Shown: positions 1-8,224, counted from the first letter of the stretch. The stretch is 12,347 nucleotides of DNA from an uncultured Fusobacterium sp. (GCA_900545035.1 UQXM01000044.1:1-12347); one strand, 5' to 3'. The notes: generated by a model not told the origin, from the letters alone. Numbers and translations are program-made.

Positions 1-618
1 TATCATGACAAGAAGTCCTTTTTCTTTTGCTTCTTCTTCAGATATCATTTTTATTTCATCAAAATTTTCTATTTTATTTACTTCTCCTATTATTCCGCTT
101 GCCTGAGGCTCAACAATCTGTCCTCCTATATCCCAGTAAACTTTATATCCGTTATATTCCTGAGGGTTATGGGAAGCTGTTACCATTACTCCGGCTTGAC
201 ATTTAAGTTCTCTCACTGCAAATGAAAGTTCAGGTGTACTTCTAAGTGATTTATAAAGATATGCTTTTATTCCGTTCCCTGCAAGAACAAGAGCTGTGTT
301 GACAGCATACTCTGTAGAACCTACTCTGCAGTCATAAGCTATTGCAACACCTTTTTTCATTCCCTCTTCTCCAGAAGCAGAAATAATATAGTTTGCAAGT
401 CCCTGAGTAGCTTTTCTTATCATATATTTATTTATTCTGTTTGTACCTACTCCTCTTATACCTCTCATTCCCGCAGTACCGAAACTGATATTTGTATAAA
501 ATCTTTCTGCAATCTCTTTTTCATCTCCTGCAATAGATTTCAGTTCATCTCTGTCTGCCTGATCTATATATTCTGAGTTCAGCCAAAGCTCATAATTTTT
601 TAATACTTTTTCGTCCAT
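1..618 (-). CDS. pgcA: Phosphoglucomutase/phosphomannomutase (PgcA/ManB type), N-terminal 206 residues; 3' end outside window
   Basis: Alpha-D-phosphohexomutase that interconverts glucose-6-P and glucose-1-P (or the mannose forms) in the cytoplasm. The reading frame is open from the ATG at 618 to the window edge, giving 206 residues; family members are usually about 570-600 residues, so roughly two thirds of the gene lies to the left. Visible signatures are the N-terminal ISFGTAGMRG block (about residues 44-53), GTNRINKYMIRKATQGLANY (58-77) and the phosphoserine loop TASHNP, with catalytic Ser149. The start is supported by an AAAGGAG ribosome site at 628-634, 9 nt upstream. It lies 47 bases downstream of galU on the same strand, so mutase and pyrophosphorylase probably act in sequence to make UDP-glucose. 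The resemblance is to B. subtilis PgcA; glucose versus mannose preference cannot be read from this fragment. Confidence 0.93.
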   Translation of the reverse strand, partial: MDEKVLKNYELWLNSEYIDQADRDELKSIAGDEKEIAERFYTNISFGTAGMRGIRGVGTNRINKYMIRKATQGLANYIISASGEEGMKKGVAIAYDCRVGSTEYAVNTALVLAGNGIKAYLYKSLRSTPELSFAVRELKCQAGVMVTASHNPQEYNGYKVYWDIGGQIVEPQASGIIGEVNKIENFDEIKMISEEEAKEKGLLVMI

Positions 619-665
619 GCCCAACATCTCCTTTAATTAAGTTATTCTGTGTCTCTATATTGTTA

Positions 666-1544
666 TTACTTTATTTCAAGTTCATTTTTCAGATAATTAA
701 TTAAATCTTCCCTTGTTTCTTCGTTTCTCAATCCAAATTCTATATTGGCTTTCAAAAGTCCTATCTTATTTCCAATGTCATATCTTTTCCCCATAAAGTT
801 ATGAGCCACTACTTTTTCTCCGTCTTTCATCATTTTCAATATTCCGTCTGTAAGCTGTATCTCTCCACCTTTTCCCGCTTCTGTCTTTTCAAGATACTCA
901 AATATTTTTCCGTTTAAAAGATATCTTCCAAGGCAGGCAAGTTTTGAAGGTGCTTCGCTCACAGAAGGTTTTTCTATAAAATCATCTATTTCAACTGTTC
1001 TTTCATCAAGTTCTGCTGTTGGTTTTACTATTCCGTATTTTGAAACATCTTCTTCTGGAACTTCCTGACATCCAAGAACACTTGCTCCGTATTTTTCATA
1101 AGTTTCAATCAGCTGTTTTGTGGCTGTTTTTTCGTTATAAACAATATCATCACCCAGAGCTATTACAAAAGGCTCATCTCCGATAAAAGGTTTTGCCTTT
1201 AATATTGCATGTCCCAATCCCAGAGGATGATTTTGTCTTACATAAAATATATTTGCCATTGATGAAAGATGAGTTACTTTTTCAAGCAGTTCCTCTTTTC
1301 CTTTTTCTTTAAGAGTTTCTTCCAACTCAAAAGAATAATCAAAATGGTCCTCTATGGAATTTTTATTTCTTCCTGTTATTATCACTATATCTTCTATTCC
1401 TGACTCTACAAGCTCTTCAACTATATATTGAAGAGAAGGTTTGTCCACTATTACAAGCATTTCCTTAGGCTGTGCTTTTGTTGCAGGCAAAACTCTTGTT
1501 CCAAGTCCGGCAGCAGGTATTACAGCTTTTCTTACTTTTTTCAC
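666..1544 (-). CDS. galU: UTP--glucose-1-phosphate uridylyltransferase
   Basis: Cytoplasmic enzyme making UDP-glucose from UTP and glucose-1-P for envelope polysaccharides and galactose metabolism. The nucleotidyltransferase signature GLGTRVLPATKAQPKEM is at residues 13-29, the metal-binding GDD at 131-133 and the EKP sugar-phosphate loop at 191-193. The length is 292 residues, normal for GalU. The longest open frame begins at a TTG at 1559, but that codon overlaps the ribosome site GGGGAGG (1551-1557). The GTG at 1542-1544 sits 6 nt after that site and gives the family's usual MKKVRKAVIPAAG start, so I place the start there. The gene follows metG by 30 bases and precedes the phosphohexomutase by 47 bases on the same strand, consistent with an operon. 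Confidence 0.96.
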   Translation of the reverse strand: MKKVRKAVIPAAGLGTRVLPATKAQPKEMLVIVDKPSLQYIVEELVESGIEDIVIITGRNKNSIEDHFDYSFELEETLKEKGKEELLEKVTHLSSMANIFYVRQNHPLGLGHAILKAKPFIGDEPFVIALGDDIVYNEKTATKQLIETYEKYGASVLGCQEVPEEDVSKYGIVKPTAELDERTVEIDDFIEKPSVSEAPSKLACLGRYLLNGKIFEYLEKTEAGKGGEIQLTDGILKMMKDGEKVVAHNFMGKRYDIGNKIGLLKANIEFGLRNEETREDLINYLKNELEIK

Positions 1545-1574
1545 GGCTTCCCTCCCCAAAATATTTTTATATTT

Positions 1575-3491
1575 TTATTTTATTTTTGAACCTGTTTTAA
1601 CTGAACTGTCAACTTCAACAAGTTTTATTCTTTTCTTTTCTTCAGAGCTTAAAAGCATTCCTTGTGAAAGTTCTCCTTTAAGAGTTACCGGAGTAAGATT
1701 TACCACAGCAAGAACTTTTTTACCTACAAGCTCCTCAGGGTTTGGATAATATTTAGCAATTCCTGATACTATCTGTCTGATATTTTTTCCGTCATTTACT
1801 TTAAATTTTAAAAGTCTGTCTGATCCTTCCACTTTTGCAGCTTCAAGAAGCTCAACAACTCTTATGTCAACAGCTCCAAAATCATCTATTGAAATAGGAT
1901 TTTCTATTTTTAAATCTTTATTTACAGGATTTTTTTCTTTAACTTCTTTTGCAACTTCTATTCTTGGGAATATCGGTGTTGCATTTCCAAGTTTATGTCC
2001 TGCAGGAATTATATCCCAGCCTTTTATATTTTCTATTAAAACTGTTTCAATATTTTCTTCAAATCCTAACTGATTCCATATTTTCTGAGCTGTTTCAGGC
2101 ATATACGGAGATACAAGTACTGCTGTTTTATAAAGAGATTCAACAAGCATATTCATTACTCTTGCAAGTCTTGATTTCTGAGCTTCATCTTTTGCCAAAA
2201 TCCAAGGCATTGTTTCATCTATATATTTGTTCATTCTTGAAATGAATTTCCAAATAAATTCAAGAGCTCTTGAAAATTCAAGTCTTGACATTGCGTCGTC
2301 AACTTGTGCAAGTGTATCGGCAAAAAGTGTTTTTACTTCTTCGTCTATTGCTTCAAATGTTCCGCTCTCCACAATCTCTTCCCCGAAATATTTTTTATAC
2401 ATTCCTAAAGTTCTGTTTAAAAGATTTCCAAGGTCATTTGCAAGGTCAGAATTTATTCTTGTAATAATTCCTTTTGTAGAATAGTCTCCGTCATTTCCGA
2501 AGGTAACCTCTCTTAAAAGATAATATCTGAATGCATCAAGTCCGTATTTTGCCACTTCATCAAGAGGAGCAACCACATTTCCTTTTGATTTAGACATTTT
2601 TTCTCCCTCAGAAGTCCACCAACCGTGAGCCACAACTTTGTCAGGAAGTTTTACTCCTGCTGAAAGAAGCATACAAGGCCAAATTATAGCATGGAATCTT
2701 AAAATATCTTTTCCAAGAAGATGAACAACTTCTCCCTCTGTCCATCTTTTTTCAAACTCTTCAGGATTGCTCTCATATCCTGCTGCTGTAATATAGTTTG
2801 TAAGTGCGTCAAACCACACATATGTAATATGTCCCGGAGCAAATTCAATAGGAATTCCCCACTCAAAAGTGTTTCTTGATATTGAAAGATCTTGAAGTCC
2901 TTGTTTTATAAACGATATAACTTCATTTCTTCTTGAACGAGGAAGAATGAAATCAGGGTGTTCGTCTATATGTTTTAAAAGAGCGTCCTGATATTTTGAC
3001 ATTTTAAAGAAATATGATTCTTCTTTTACCATTCTTAACTCTTTTCCGCAGTCAGGGCAGTGATTTCCATCTACAACTTGATTTTCGGGAACAAATGTTT
3101 CACACGAAACACAATATTTTCCTTCATATTCCCCTTTGTAGATATCCCCTTTTTCCCAAACAGTTTTTAAAATTTTTGCAACTGCTTTTTTGTGTCTTTC
3201 CTGAGTTGTTCTGATGAAATCATCATTTTTTATATTAAGTGCTTTCCACATTTCCATAAATCTTGGAGCCATTACATCTGTCCATTCCTGTGGAGTCATT
3301 CCTTTCATTTTTGCTGTTTCTTCTACTTTCTGTCCATGCTCATCTGTTCCTGTAAGAAAGAAAACATCATATCCCATTGTTTTTTTGTATCTGGCAATTA
3401 CATCGGCTGCAATCGTTGTATATGCACTCCCAACATGTGGATCGCCGTTTACATAATATATCGGTGTTGTTACATAAAAATTTTTCGTCAT
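1575..3491 (-). CDS. metG: Methionyl-tRNA synthetase
   Basis: Charges tRNA-Met and initiator tRNA with methionine in the cytoplasm. At 638 residues it is a full-length class I synthetase. The HIGH-type motif is HVGS at residues 19-22. A single zinc knuckle with four cysteines is at 127, 130, 145 and 148. The KMSKS loop is at 298-302, and an anticodon-binding helical domain follows. The C-terminal EMAPII/Trbp111-like tRNA-binding and dimerisation domain spans about 533-638 and includes the DIRV and SQGMLLSS blocks. The ATG start is preceded by a G-rich ribosome site about 8 nt away. It lies 42 bases after the acyltransferase gene and 30 bases before galU. No T-box or other leader is visible before it, so it appears to be expressed from the promoter upstream of the acyltransferase. 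Confidence 0.98.
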   Translation of the reverse strand: MTKNFYVTTPIYYVNGDPHVGSAYTTIAADVIARYKKTMGYDVFFLTGTDEHGQKVEETAKMKGMTPQEWTDVMAPRFMEMWKALNIKNDDFIRTTQERHKKAVAKILKTVWEKGDIYKGEYEGKYCVSCETFVPENQVVDGNHCPDCGKELRMVKEESYFFKMSKYQDALLKHIDEHPDFILPRSRRNEVISFIKQGLQDLSISRNTFEWGIPIEFAPGHITYVWFDALTNYITAAGYESNPEEFEKRWTEGEVVHLLGKDILRFHAIIWPCMLLSAGVKLPDKVVAHGWWTSEGEKMSKSKGNVVAPLDEVAKYGLDAFRYYLLREVTFGNDGDYSTKGIITRINSDLANDLGNLLNRTLGMYKKYFGEEIVESGTFEAIDEEVKTLFADTLAQVDDAMSRLEFSRALEFIWKFISRMNKYIDETMPWILAKDEAQKSRLARVMNMLVESLYKTAVLVSPYMPETAQKIWNQLGFEENIETVLIENIKGWDIIPAGHKLGNATPIFPRIEVAKEVKEKNPVNKDLKIENPISIDDFGAVDIRVVELLEAAKVEGSDRLLKFKVNDGKNIRQIVSGIAKYYPNPEELVGKKVLAVVNLTPVTLKGELSQGMLLSSEEKKRIKLVEVDSSVKTGSKIK

Positions 3492-3533
3492 TGATTTTTC
3501 CCCCTTGGATTTATTAAAACATTCATTTTTTAT

Positions 3534-4178
3534 TTATTTTATTTTTAAAATTTCTTTTTCTGCTTCTTCATTCAGCTCAATAAGTTTTTCTCTCACAATT
3601 TCACTGAACTCTTTCGGATCAGCGTCAGCAGGAACATCAATCGGTTTTCCCACAACACACACAACTTTTGAAAAAGGTTTCGGCAGCTGAAATTTATCCC
3701 ATGTTTTGCTGAACACCCATTTTTTGCTGTATGCTCCCCCCACAAGAATAAGCTGTTTTCCTGATTTCTGTGCCACATAAACCATTCCCGGTTTAACTTC
3801 ATAGACAGGACCTTTAGGACCGTCAAGAGGTGTTCCCAAACTGTATCCCTCATTTTTTATCAGTTTTATAATCTGTACAAGACTTTTAACAGAATCTTTT
3901 CCCGACGAACCTCTTACCATTCTGTATCCCATTTTTTCCAAAGGAACAGATATAAGTTCTCCGTCTTTTGAGGGGCTGGCAAGTCCTGCTCTTTTTTTCA
4001 GAGCTTTCAGACATAAAAGAATTACCAGAAGTTTATTGTGCCACATTCCGCACACATAACTTTTTTTTCCGTCAATCTCTTTTTCCGCTCCGATTATTTT
4101 CACATCAAGAGTAAGAAATATAATTCTTAAAATATAGTACAAAATATTTCCGTACAATCTGTAATTTCCGTTTTTCAT
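3534..4178 (-). CDS. DUF374-family lysophospholipid acyltransferase-like protein
   Basis: A 214-residue member of the DUF374 branch of the LPLAT acyltransferase superfamily. These are membrane-associated proteins thought to transfer acyl chains to lipid or lipid-A-type acceptors. Visible conserved blocks are a hydrophobic N-terminal segment (about 9-25), the WHNKLL block with His47, SPSKDGELIS (68-77), the RGSSGKDS loop (89-96), TPLDGPKGP (116-124) and KPGMVYVA (129-136). The HxxxxD catalytic motif of classical PlsC acyltransferases is not present in standard form, which is usual for DUF374. The ATG start is preceded by an AGGAG site about 7 nt away. It is the first gene of a probable four-gene operon with metG, galU and the phosphohexomutase, driven by the promoter at 4214-4242. 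The substrate is unknown; an envelope-lipid role fits a diderm host but is inference. Confidence 0.85.
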   Translation of the reverse strand: MKNGNYRLYGNILYYILRIIFLTLDVKIIGAEKEIDGKKSYVCGMWHNKLLVILLCLKALKKRAGLASPSKDGELISVPLEKMGYRMVRGSSGKDSVKSLVQIIKLIKNEGYSLGTPLDGPKGPVYEVKPGMVYVAQKSGKQLILVGGAYSKKWVFSKTWDKFQLPKPFSKVVCVVGKPIDVPADADPKEFSEIVREKLIELNEEAEKEILKIK

Positions 4179-4213
4179 TTTTATTCTTCTCCTGTAATAA
4201 GTCTATACCAAAA

Positions 4214-4242
4214 ATTATATCATACTTTGCTTATTTATTAAA
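4214..4242 (-). promoter_or_regulatory. Extended -10 promoter for the acyltransferase-metG-galU-pgcA operon
   Basis: On the minus strand TATAAT (4219-4214) is preceded by TGA (4222-4220), giving the extended -10 form TGATATAAT. A weak -35 match, TTTAAT, lies 17 nt upstream (4242-4237). Transcription would begin near 4207, leaving a leader of about 30 nt. Confidence 0.7.
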
Positions 4243-4255
4243 TATCTGAATAATA

Positions 4256-4299
4256 AAAAATTCCCAGTATATTTCTTATTTTATATACTGAGAATTTTT
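4256..4299 (-). terminator. Terminator after ybaB/ebfC
   Basis: Read on the minus strand, arms containing AGTATAT and ATATACT pair around an AT-rich loop. They are extended by AAAATTC with GAATTTT and followed by a T run. It begins about 25 bases after the ybaB stop and separates it from the downstream acyltransferase promoter. The stem is AT-rich, so termination may be only partial. Confidence 0.7.
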
Positions 4300-4324
4300 A
4301 TGTCTGTAAAATTTTTATTTCACA

Positions 4325-4675
4325 TTAGAAAAGTCCCGGAATATTCATTCCTCCAGTTACTCTTCCCATTTCTTTTTCAGAAAGTTCTTCTGCCTGTCTC
4401 ATAGCTTCTTTTACAGCTGAAAGAACTAAGTCTTCAAGCATTTCTTTATCTTCAGCAGCTTCTTTTATAATTTCTTCTGAAATTTTGATGCTTAAAACTT
4501 CTTTTTGTCCGTTAGCTTTAACTACAACAGCTCCTCCTCCAACAGAAGATTCTACTTCTTTACCTTTTAATTCTTCTTGGATTTTCAGCATTTCCTGCTG
4601 CATAGCCTGAGCCTGTCTTAATATATCCATTTGATTGTTTCCACCGGCTTTAGGTGATTTTAATTTTCTAACCAA
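4325..4675 (-). CDS. ebfC: YbaB/EbfC family nucleoid-associated protein
   Basis: A small DNA-binding protein of 116 residues, the family's usual size (about 100-115). It forms dimers resembling tweezers and binds DNA in the nucleoid. The sequence shows an N-terminal helical, coiled-coil-like region (about 16-50, rich in Q, E, M and K), a central strand region with GGGAVVVKANGQKEVLSIKI, a second helical region (about 70-105), and the C-terminal MGRVTGGMNIPGLF tail typical of the family. The start is a TTG at 4673-4675, preceded by AGGAGG 8 nt away; the next methionine (residue 16) has no comparable ribosome site. In many bacteria the gene sits beside dnaX and recR, which are not seen here. It has its own promoter (4716-4745) and terminator (4256-4299), so it is probably a single-gene unit. 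Confidence 0.93.
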   Translation of the reverse strand: MVRKLKSPKAGGNNQMDILRQAQAMQQEMLKIQEELKGKEVESSVGGGAVVVKANGQKEVLSIKISEEIIKEAAEDKEMLEDLVLSAVKEAMRQAEELSEKEMGRVTGGMNIPGLF

Positions 4676-4715
4676 TTTGAACTCCTCCTGATTATATTTT
4701 TGCTTTACAGTCTTG

Positions 4716-4745
4716 ATTATATCACAGTACTGAAAACTTTTTCAA
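4716..4745 (-). promoter_or_regulatory. Promoter of ybaB/ebfC
   Basis: Minus-strand TTGAAA (4745-4740), an 18-nt spacer, and TATAAT (4721-4716) preceded by TGA, an extended -10. It lies in the short gap after sppA and is close to consensus. Confidence 0.8.
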
Positions 4746-4755
4746 TAGTTCTTTT

Positions 4756-6492
4756 TTATTTTATATCTGTATTTGGTGCATAAAGAACAGGTTTGCATAT
4801 CAGCTCTTCACTTAGCACACTGTTTTTCTTCACAGTTTCAAATACTTTTTCGCCCATTACCTGTGCCATAAGATATTTTGGAAGATAATTTTTTATTACA
4901 GACTCAATTTTTTCCTCTTTTAAACTTTCAACAGTTTTGTATTCTTCCAATTTTAAAAATTCTGCCATATCGGAAACAGCTTTTTCTATTCCGCCGATTT
5001 CATCAACAAGCCCAAGTTTTACAGCTTCCTGCCCAAGCCACACTCTTCCTTCGGCAGCTTTCAGCACATCTTCTCTTTTCATATTTCGTCCCTCTGCCAC
5101 TCTGTCCACAAATTCATTATAAACTTTCAGGCTTGAAGCATAAAGTTTATCTTTTTCATCAGCTGTAAGAGGTCTGTTAATATTTCCCAAATCTGCATAT
5201 TTTCCTTTGGAAATATTTTCATTATTTATATCTATTTTTTTCATAAGCTCGGAAATGTCGGGAAACATCATAACAACACCGATAGATCCTGTGAGAGTTT
5301 CTTTGTCAGCATAAATTTTCTGTCCGGCAGCAGAAATATAATATCCTCCTGATGCTGCCACTCCTCCCATGGAAATATACACAGGTTTTGTTGTTCTTTT
5401 TATACTGTTATATATTATATCCGAAGCAAGAGCTGAACCTCCAGGAGAATTTACTCTTATAACAATTCCTTTTATATCGGGATTTTTTTCAGCTATCGCA
5501 AGTTCTTTCTGTATTCTTTCAGGAGTAACCGTTTCGTCGAATTTTTTATCCTCTTCAAAATAATTTATAGTTCCCTCTGCATAAATTACTGCAATTTTTG
5601 GATAAACAGTTTCGTCTTTTTCTTTTTTATCTGCTGTAAGTCTTGCAATATACTCTTTGATATTTATAATTTTTTTCATATTGTTCTCTGCCAGAAAATC
5701 TTCATAATATTCAGTTTCATCAATCAACCCAAATCTTTTCAGTGTTTCAGGATCGCTTAAAACCAAATCTCCTTCAAGAATTCTCTCATTCAAAGTATTT
5801 TTATCTATCTTTCTGTTTGCTGCCACAGTATTTACAAAATTTGTATACACATCATCATATATTTTGCTGTAATTTTCTCTGAATTCTCTGCTCATAGAAT
5901 ATTTTTCAAAGTTTTCCCCTGCGCTTTTATAATCTCCTATATGAATAACATTCATTTTTACTCCCAGTTTTTCTCCAAGAGCTTTGTAATAAGGTATTTC
6001 AACAAAATATCCTTTGATATCGGACATTGCTCCCGCTGTTGACGGCATAATAATTTTATCGGCAGAAGAAGCCACAAGATAACTGTTGTTATCAAAAGAA
6101 GGAGCATAAGCATATACTTTTTTCCCCGAACGCTTAAACTCTTTTATTTTTTCAGAAAATTCCTCTATCTGTGCTCTGTTCAATGCCACATCATCAAGTC
6201 TGAAAATAATTCCCTCTATTCTTGGGTCATTTTCTGCTTTTTCAAGATTTTTCAGAAGTCCGAAAAAGTTTATCTCTTTTCTTAAATCAAAAGGTGTTTT
6301 TATTCTGCTTTCCGCTATTTCATCTGCCAGTTTAAGTTCAATATATGTTCCTTCTTCCAAAGGTTTTTCTTTTGTTTCATATGATATTATTTTCCCTGCT
6401 CCGTAAACCACAAGAGCAAACATAAGAAGTCGGAACAGTGCCTTAAAACACTCTGCCACTACAAATAATCCAATTTTTTTTAATCTTCTCAA
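4756..6492 (-). CDS. sppA: Signal peptide peptidase SppA, 67-kDa type
   Basis: Membrane-anchored Ser/Lys protease that degrades cleaved signal peptides in the envelope. At 578 residues it is the long tandem-domain form. One N-terminal membrane segment lies at about 8-33, after a basic MRRLKK start. The catalytic lysine is Lys189 in GDYKSAGENF of the first domain, and the nucleophile is Ser381 in GGVAASGGYY of the second. These correspond to the Lys209/Ser409 pair of E. coli SppA. VNSPGGSALASD (348-359) and the TGSIGVV block (401-407) are also present. The start is a TTG at 6490-6492, supported by AAGGAG 7 nt upstream. It follows the kinase-like gene by 53 bases with no terminator or promoter seen between, so co-transcription is likely. 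Confidence 0.96.
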   Translation of the reverse strand: MRRLKKIGLFVVAECFKALFRLLMFALVVYGAGKIISYETKEKPLEEGTYIELKLADEIAESRIKTPFDLRKEINFFGLLKNLEKAENDPRIEGIIFRLDDVALNRAQIEEFSEKIKEFKRSGKKVYAYAPSFDNNSYLVASSADKIIMPSTAGAMSDIKGYFVEIPYYKALGEKLGVKMNVIHIGDYKSAGENFEKYSMSREFRENYSKIYDDVYTNFVNTVAANRKIDKNTLNERILEGDLVLSDPETLKRFGLIDETEYYEDFLAENNMKKIINIKEYIARLTADKKEKDETVYPKIAVIYAEGTINYFEEDKKFDETVTPERIQKELAIAEKNPDIKGIVIRVNSPGGSALASDIIYNSIKRTTKPVYISMGGVAASGGYYISAAGQKIYADKETLTGSIGVVMMFPDISELMKKIDINNENISKGKYADLGNINRPLTADEKDKLYASSLKVYNEFVDRVAEGRNMKREDVLKAAEGRVWLGQEAVKLGLVDEIGGIEKAVSDMAEFLKLEEYKTVESLKEEKIESVIKNYLPKYLMAQVMGEKVFETVKKNSVLSEELICKPVLYAPNTDIK

Positions 6493-6545
6493 AATACTTC
6501 TCCTTAAAAATTGTAATTCAGTTTATTTTTGTTCTATTTATTTTA

Positions 6546-8033
6546 TTAATAATTATAAAAAACACTTCCTCCTATAAATTCTCTCATTATAGAATCAACA
6601 GGAATATCTGAAGGATCTACATCAACAAAACAGCTTAAAAGACTGGCAAGTTTTTTGGCTTCATCATACTGCGGTGATGTTATTTTTACTTTTATCAACT
6701 CTTTCAAAGCATATGGCTTCAATACTCCAAGCTCATAAGTAAAACTTGAATTAAAAATTGCGTCTGCTTCTTCTTGATATGGGAAAATCCATTTTTCTTC
6801 CCCTCTTCTTATTGAATTCCACATTTCAAGAGTTTCCTCTCCGGAAGTTTCTCTTGATAAACTGTCCCGTGCAATTCTTCTTATTTTTCTTACATCGGTA
6901 GTGTGTATTCTGTTATGCATATCCATATTTGTCTGTGTCAGACAGCTGATATATATTTTATATTTATTCTCTCTCGGAATATTTTGTGTCAGTCTGTCAT
7001 TCAATCCGTGTATTCCCTCTATAATTATAATTCCCTCTTTTGAAAGACTTACTCTTTGAGTTTCTGCTTCTCTTTCTCCTGTGAAAAAATTATATATCGG
7101 CAGTTCTGTTTCTTTTCCTGCTATCAGTTCTTCAAGATTTTTGTTTAAAAGTGCCAAATCAAGAGCTTCTATTGTTTCAAAATCTTTTTCTCCGTTTTCA
7201 TCAAGAGGAACATTTGCCCGCCCTATATAGTAATTATCAAGAGAAATTGCCAAAGTATCTGCTCCTCCTGTTTTCAATTGAAGTGCTATTTTTTTGGAAA
7301 GAGTTGTTTTCCCCGAAGAAGAAGGTCCTGCTATTGTAACAATTCTTATTTTTTTATTCGAAAGAATTTCTGTTGCAATCTCTGCTATTTTTCTGTCGTG
7401 AAAAGTTTCGTTAAGCATTATCTGCTCTGCCATTTTATTTTCAAAAACTTTTTCGTTTATACTTCCAACATAATTTATTTTCATAATTTTTTCCCATCTG
7501 TTTCTTTCATGGAAAGCTTTTGCAATTTTCGGTGTATTTTTATACGGAGCTATTTTCCAATCAAAAACTTCAAGAGGAGTTTTAAAAATTATTCCCCTGT
7601 TATATTTATATATTTCATAGGCAATAATTTTTCCTGTTGAACTTTCGGGAGAAAGATAAAAATAATCTACATATCCCCCCAATGAATATTCTTTTATTTT
7701 TGCCCATCCGCAGTTTTCCAAAATATGTTTGATATCAAATCTCTTCATATTGTGAGCTTTCCTTTTCAACTCATCCACATCATCTGTAACAAGAATTATG
7801 GGAATATCCTCTCTGATAATCTCGTCCATTTTATTTTTTAAATCTGTCATTTCTTTTTCAGTCAATATTTTTAATTCTTTTTTTTCTGTATTGTAAATCT
7901 CTGCATATGAACCGTTGTTAAGTGAATTTTGTATCTCTGCTGTATGTCCTTCAAAAAGATCGTGTACAGCTTTTAAAAAAACAAATTTTACTGTTTCATA
8001 TTGTCTGCTTTCCAAATATTTTTTCAAATTCAT
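6546..8033 (-). CDS. Nucleoside (uridine) kinase-like P-loop protein lacking the usual TGS domain
   Basis: A 495-residue protein with a C-terminal phosphoribulokinase/uridine-kinase-type domain. The Walker A loop GPSSSGKTT is at about 236-244, followed by SLDNYY, the IIIEGIHGLN strand and the DVRKIRRIARDS basic segment. The N-terminal part (about 10-180) resembles the second additional domain of threonyl-tRNA synthetase found in this family. Relatives are usually about 550 residues and start with a TGS domain. Here the protein begins after where TGS would end, and a TAA lies just upstream in frame, so the domain is truly absent at this locus. Start: the frame opens with GTG (8036) then ATG (8033). 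AAGGA is 5-6 nt before the ATG and too close to the GTG, so I chose the ATG. The likely role is nucleoside phosphorylation with an NTP; the substrate is not proven. It is the first gene of a probable operon with sppA. Confidence 0.85.
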   Translation of the reverse strand: MNLKKYLESRQYETVKFVFLKAVHDLFEGHTAEIQNSLNNGSYAEIYNTEKKELKILTEKEMTDLKNKMDEIIREDIPIILVTDDVDELKRKAHNMKRFDIKHILENCGWAKIKEYSLGGYVDYFYLSPESSTGKIIAYEIYKYNRGIIFKTPLEVFDWKIAPYKNTPKIAKAFHERNRWEKIMKINYVGSINEKVFENKMAEQIMLNETFHDRKIAEIATEILSNKKIRIVTIAGPSSSGKTTLSKKIALQLKTGGADTLAISLDNYYIGRANVPLDENGEKDFETIEALDLALLNKNLEELIAGKETELPIYNFFTGEREAETQRVSLSKEGIIIIEGIHGLNDRLTQNIPRENKYKIYISCLTQTNMDMHNRIHTTDVRKIRRIARDSLSRETSGEETLEMWNSIRRGEEKWIFPYQEEADAIFNSSFTYELGVLKPYALKELIKVKITSPQYDEAKKLASLLSCFVDVDPSDIPVDSIMREFIGGSVFYNY

Positions 8034-8049
8034 CACCGTCCTTTAGGTA

Positions 8050-8079
8050 ATTATACTATATATTTAGACGATTAACCAG
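8050..8079 (-). promoter_or_regulatory. Probable promoter of the kinase-sppA operon
   Basis: Minus-strand TATAAT at 8055-8050 with only a weak -35 match at the right distance (TGGTTA, 8078-8073). The start point would be near 8043, leaving a very short leader that begins at or inside the AAAGGA ribosome site. Part of the upstream region overlaps an inverted repeat (8071-8092). Confidence 0.45.
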
Positions 8080-8092
8080 TAAAAAGGTTAAT
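8071..8092. repeat. Inverted repeat between divergent promoters, possible operator
   Basis: ATTAACC (8071-8077) and GGTTAAT (8086-8092) form a perfect 7-bp inverted repeat around an 8-nt A-rich spacer. It covers the -35 region of the kinase promoter and ends 2 bases before the transporter's -35 box, a position suited to a repressor or activator site. No regulator is encoded nearby. Confidence 0.45.
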
Positions 8093-8094
8093 CT

Positions 8095-8123
8095 TTGACA
8101 AAATAAAAATTTCGTGCTATTAT
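8095..8123 (+). promoter_or_regulatory. Consensus promoter of the ZTP riboswitch-transporter unit
   Basis: TTGACA (8095-8100), exactly 17 nt, then TATTAT (8118-8123). The predicted start near 8130 coincides with the first paired base of the riboswitch aptamer. Confidence 0.88.
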
Positions 8124-8129
8124 TTAATT

Positions 8130-8224
8130 GTTATATAACTGACGGAAGTGGAATTAACCACATGAAGTATAACTTTAATGAGCCGACCGTCTGGGCAGAA
8201 AAGCCTAGTCGTTCGGCTTTTTTT
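8130..8224 (+). ncRNA. ZTP (pfl) riboswitch with overlapping terminator
   Basis: The conserved signature of the pfl/ZTP class is visible. P1 is GTTATA (8130-8135) with TATAAC (8168-8173). P2 is GTGG (8148-8151) with CCAC (8158-8161). The core AACTGACGGAAG is followed by P3, GCC (8182-8184) with GGC (8194-8196), carrying the diagnostic CCGACCGTCTGGGCA. The P3 loop CCGTC (8187-8191) pairs with GACGG (8141-8145) as the class's pseudoknot. The same P3 bases form the 5' arm of the terminator at 8181-8224, so aptamer and terminator exclude each other. In this class ZMP/ZTP binding stabilises the aptamer and permits transcription. ZTP signals a shortage of 10-formyl-tetrahydrofolate, which fits the formate-family transporter downstream. 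The match to the Fusobacterium ulcerans example is from memory, not a search. Confidence 0.95.
8181..8224 (+). terminator. Attenuator terminator of the ZTP riboswitch
   Basis: AGCCGA (8181-8186) pairs with TCGGCT (8213-8218) and CTGGGC (8191-8196) with GCCTAG (8203-8208, one G-U pair), around an AGAAAA loop. Seven T residues follow at 8218-8224. It consumes P3 and the pseudoknot strand of the aptamer, giving an on-switch logic. Confidence 0.93.

Noticed and set aside
1545..1559. Five extra N-terminal codons of galU from a TTG at 1559
   Set aside because: The TTG overlaps the GGGGAGG ribosome site; the GTG at 1544 has correct spacing and gives the family's normal N-terminus.
1441..1749. Plus-strand open frames across galU and metG, and similar long frames opposite other genes
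   Set aside because: They are mirror frames of clearly conserved genes, with no ribosome sites and no family resemblance.
8034..8036. GTG one codon before the kinase ATG as start
   Set aside because: It is only about 2 nt from the AAGGA ribosome site, too close; the ATG at 8033 is better placed.
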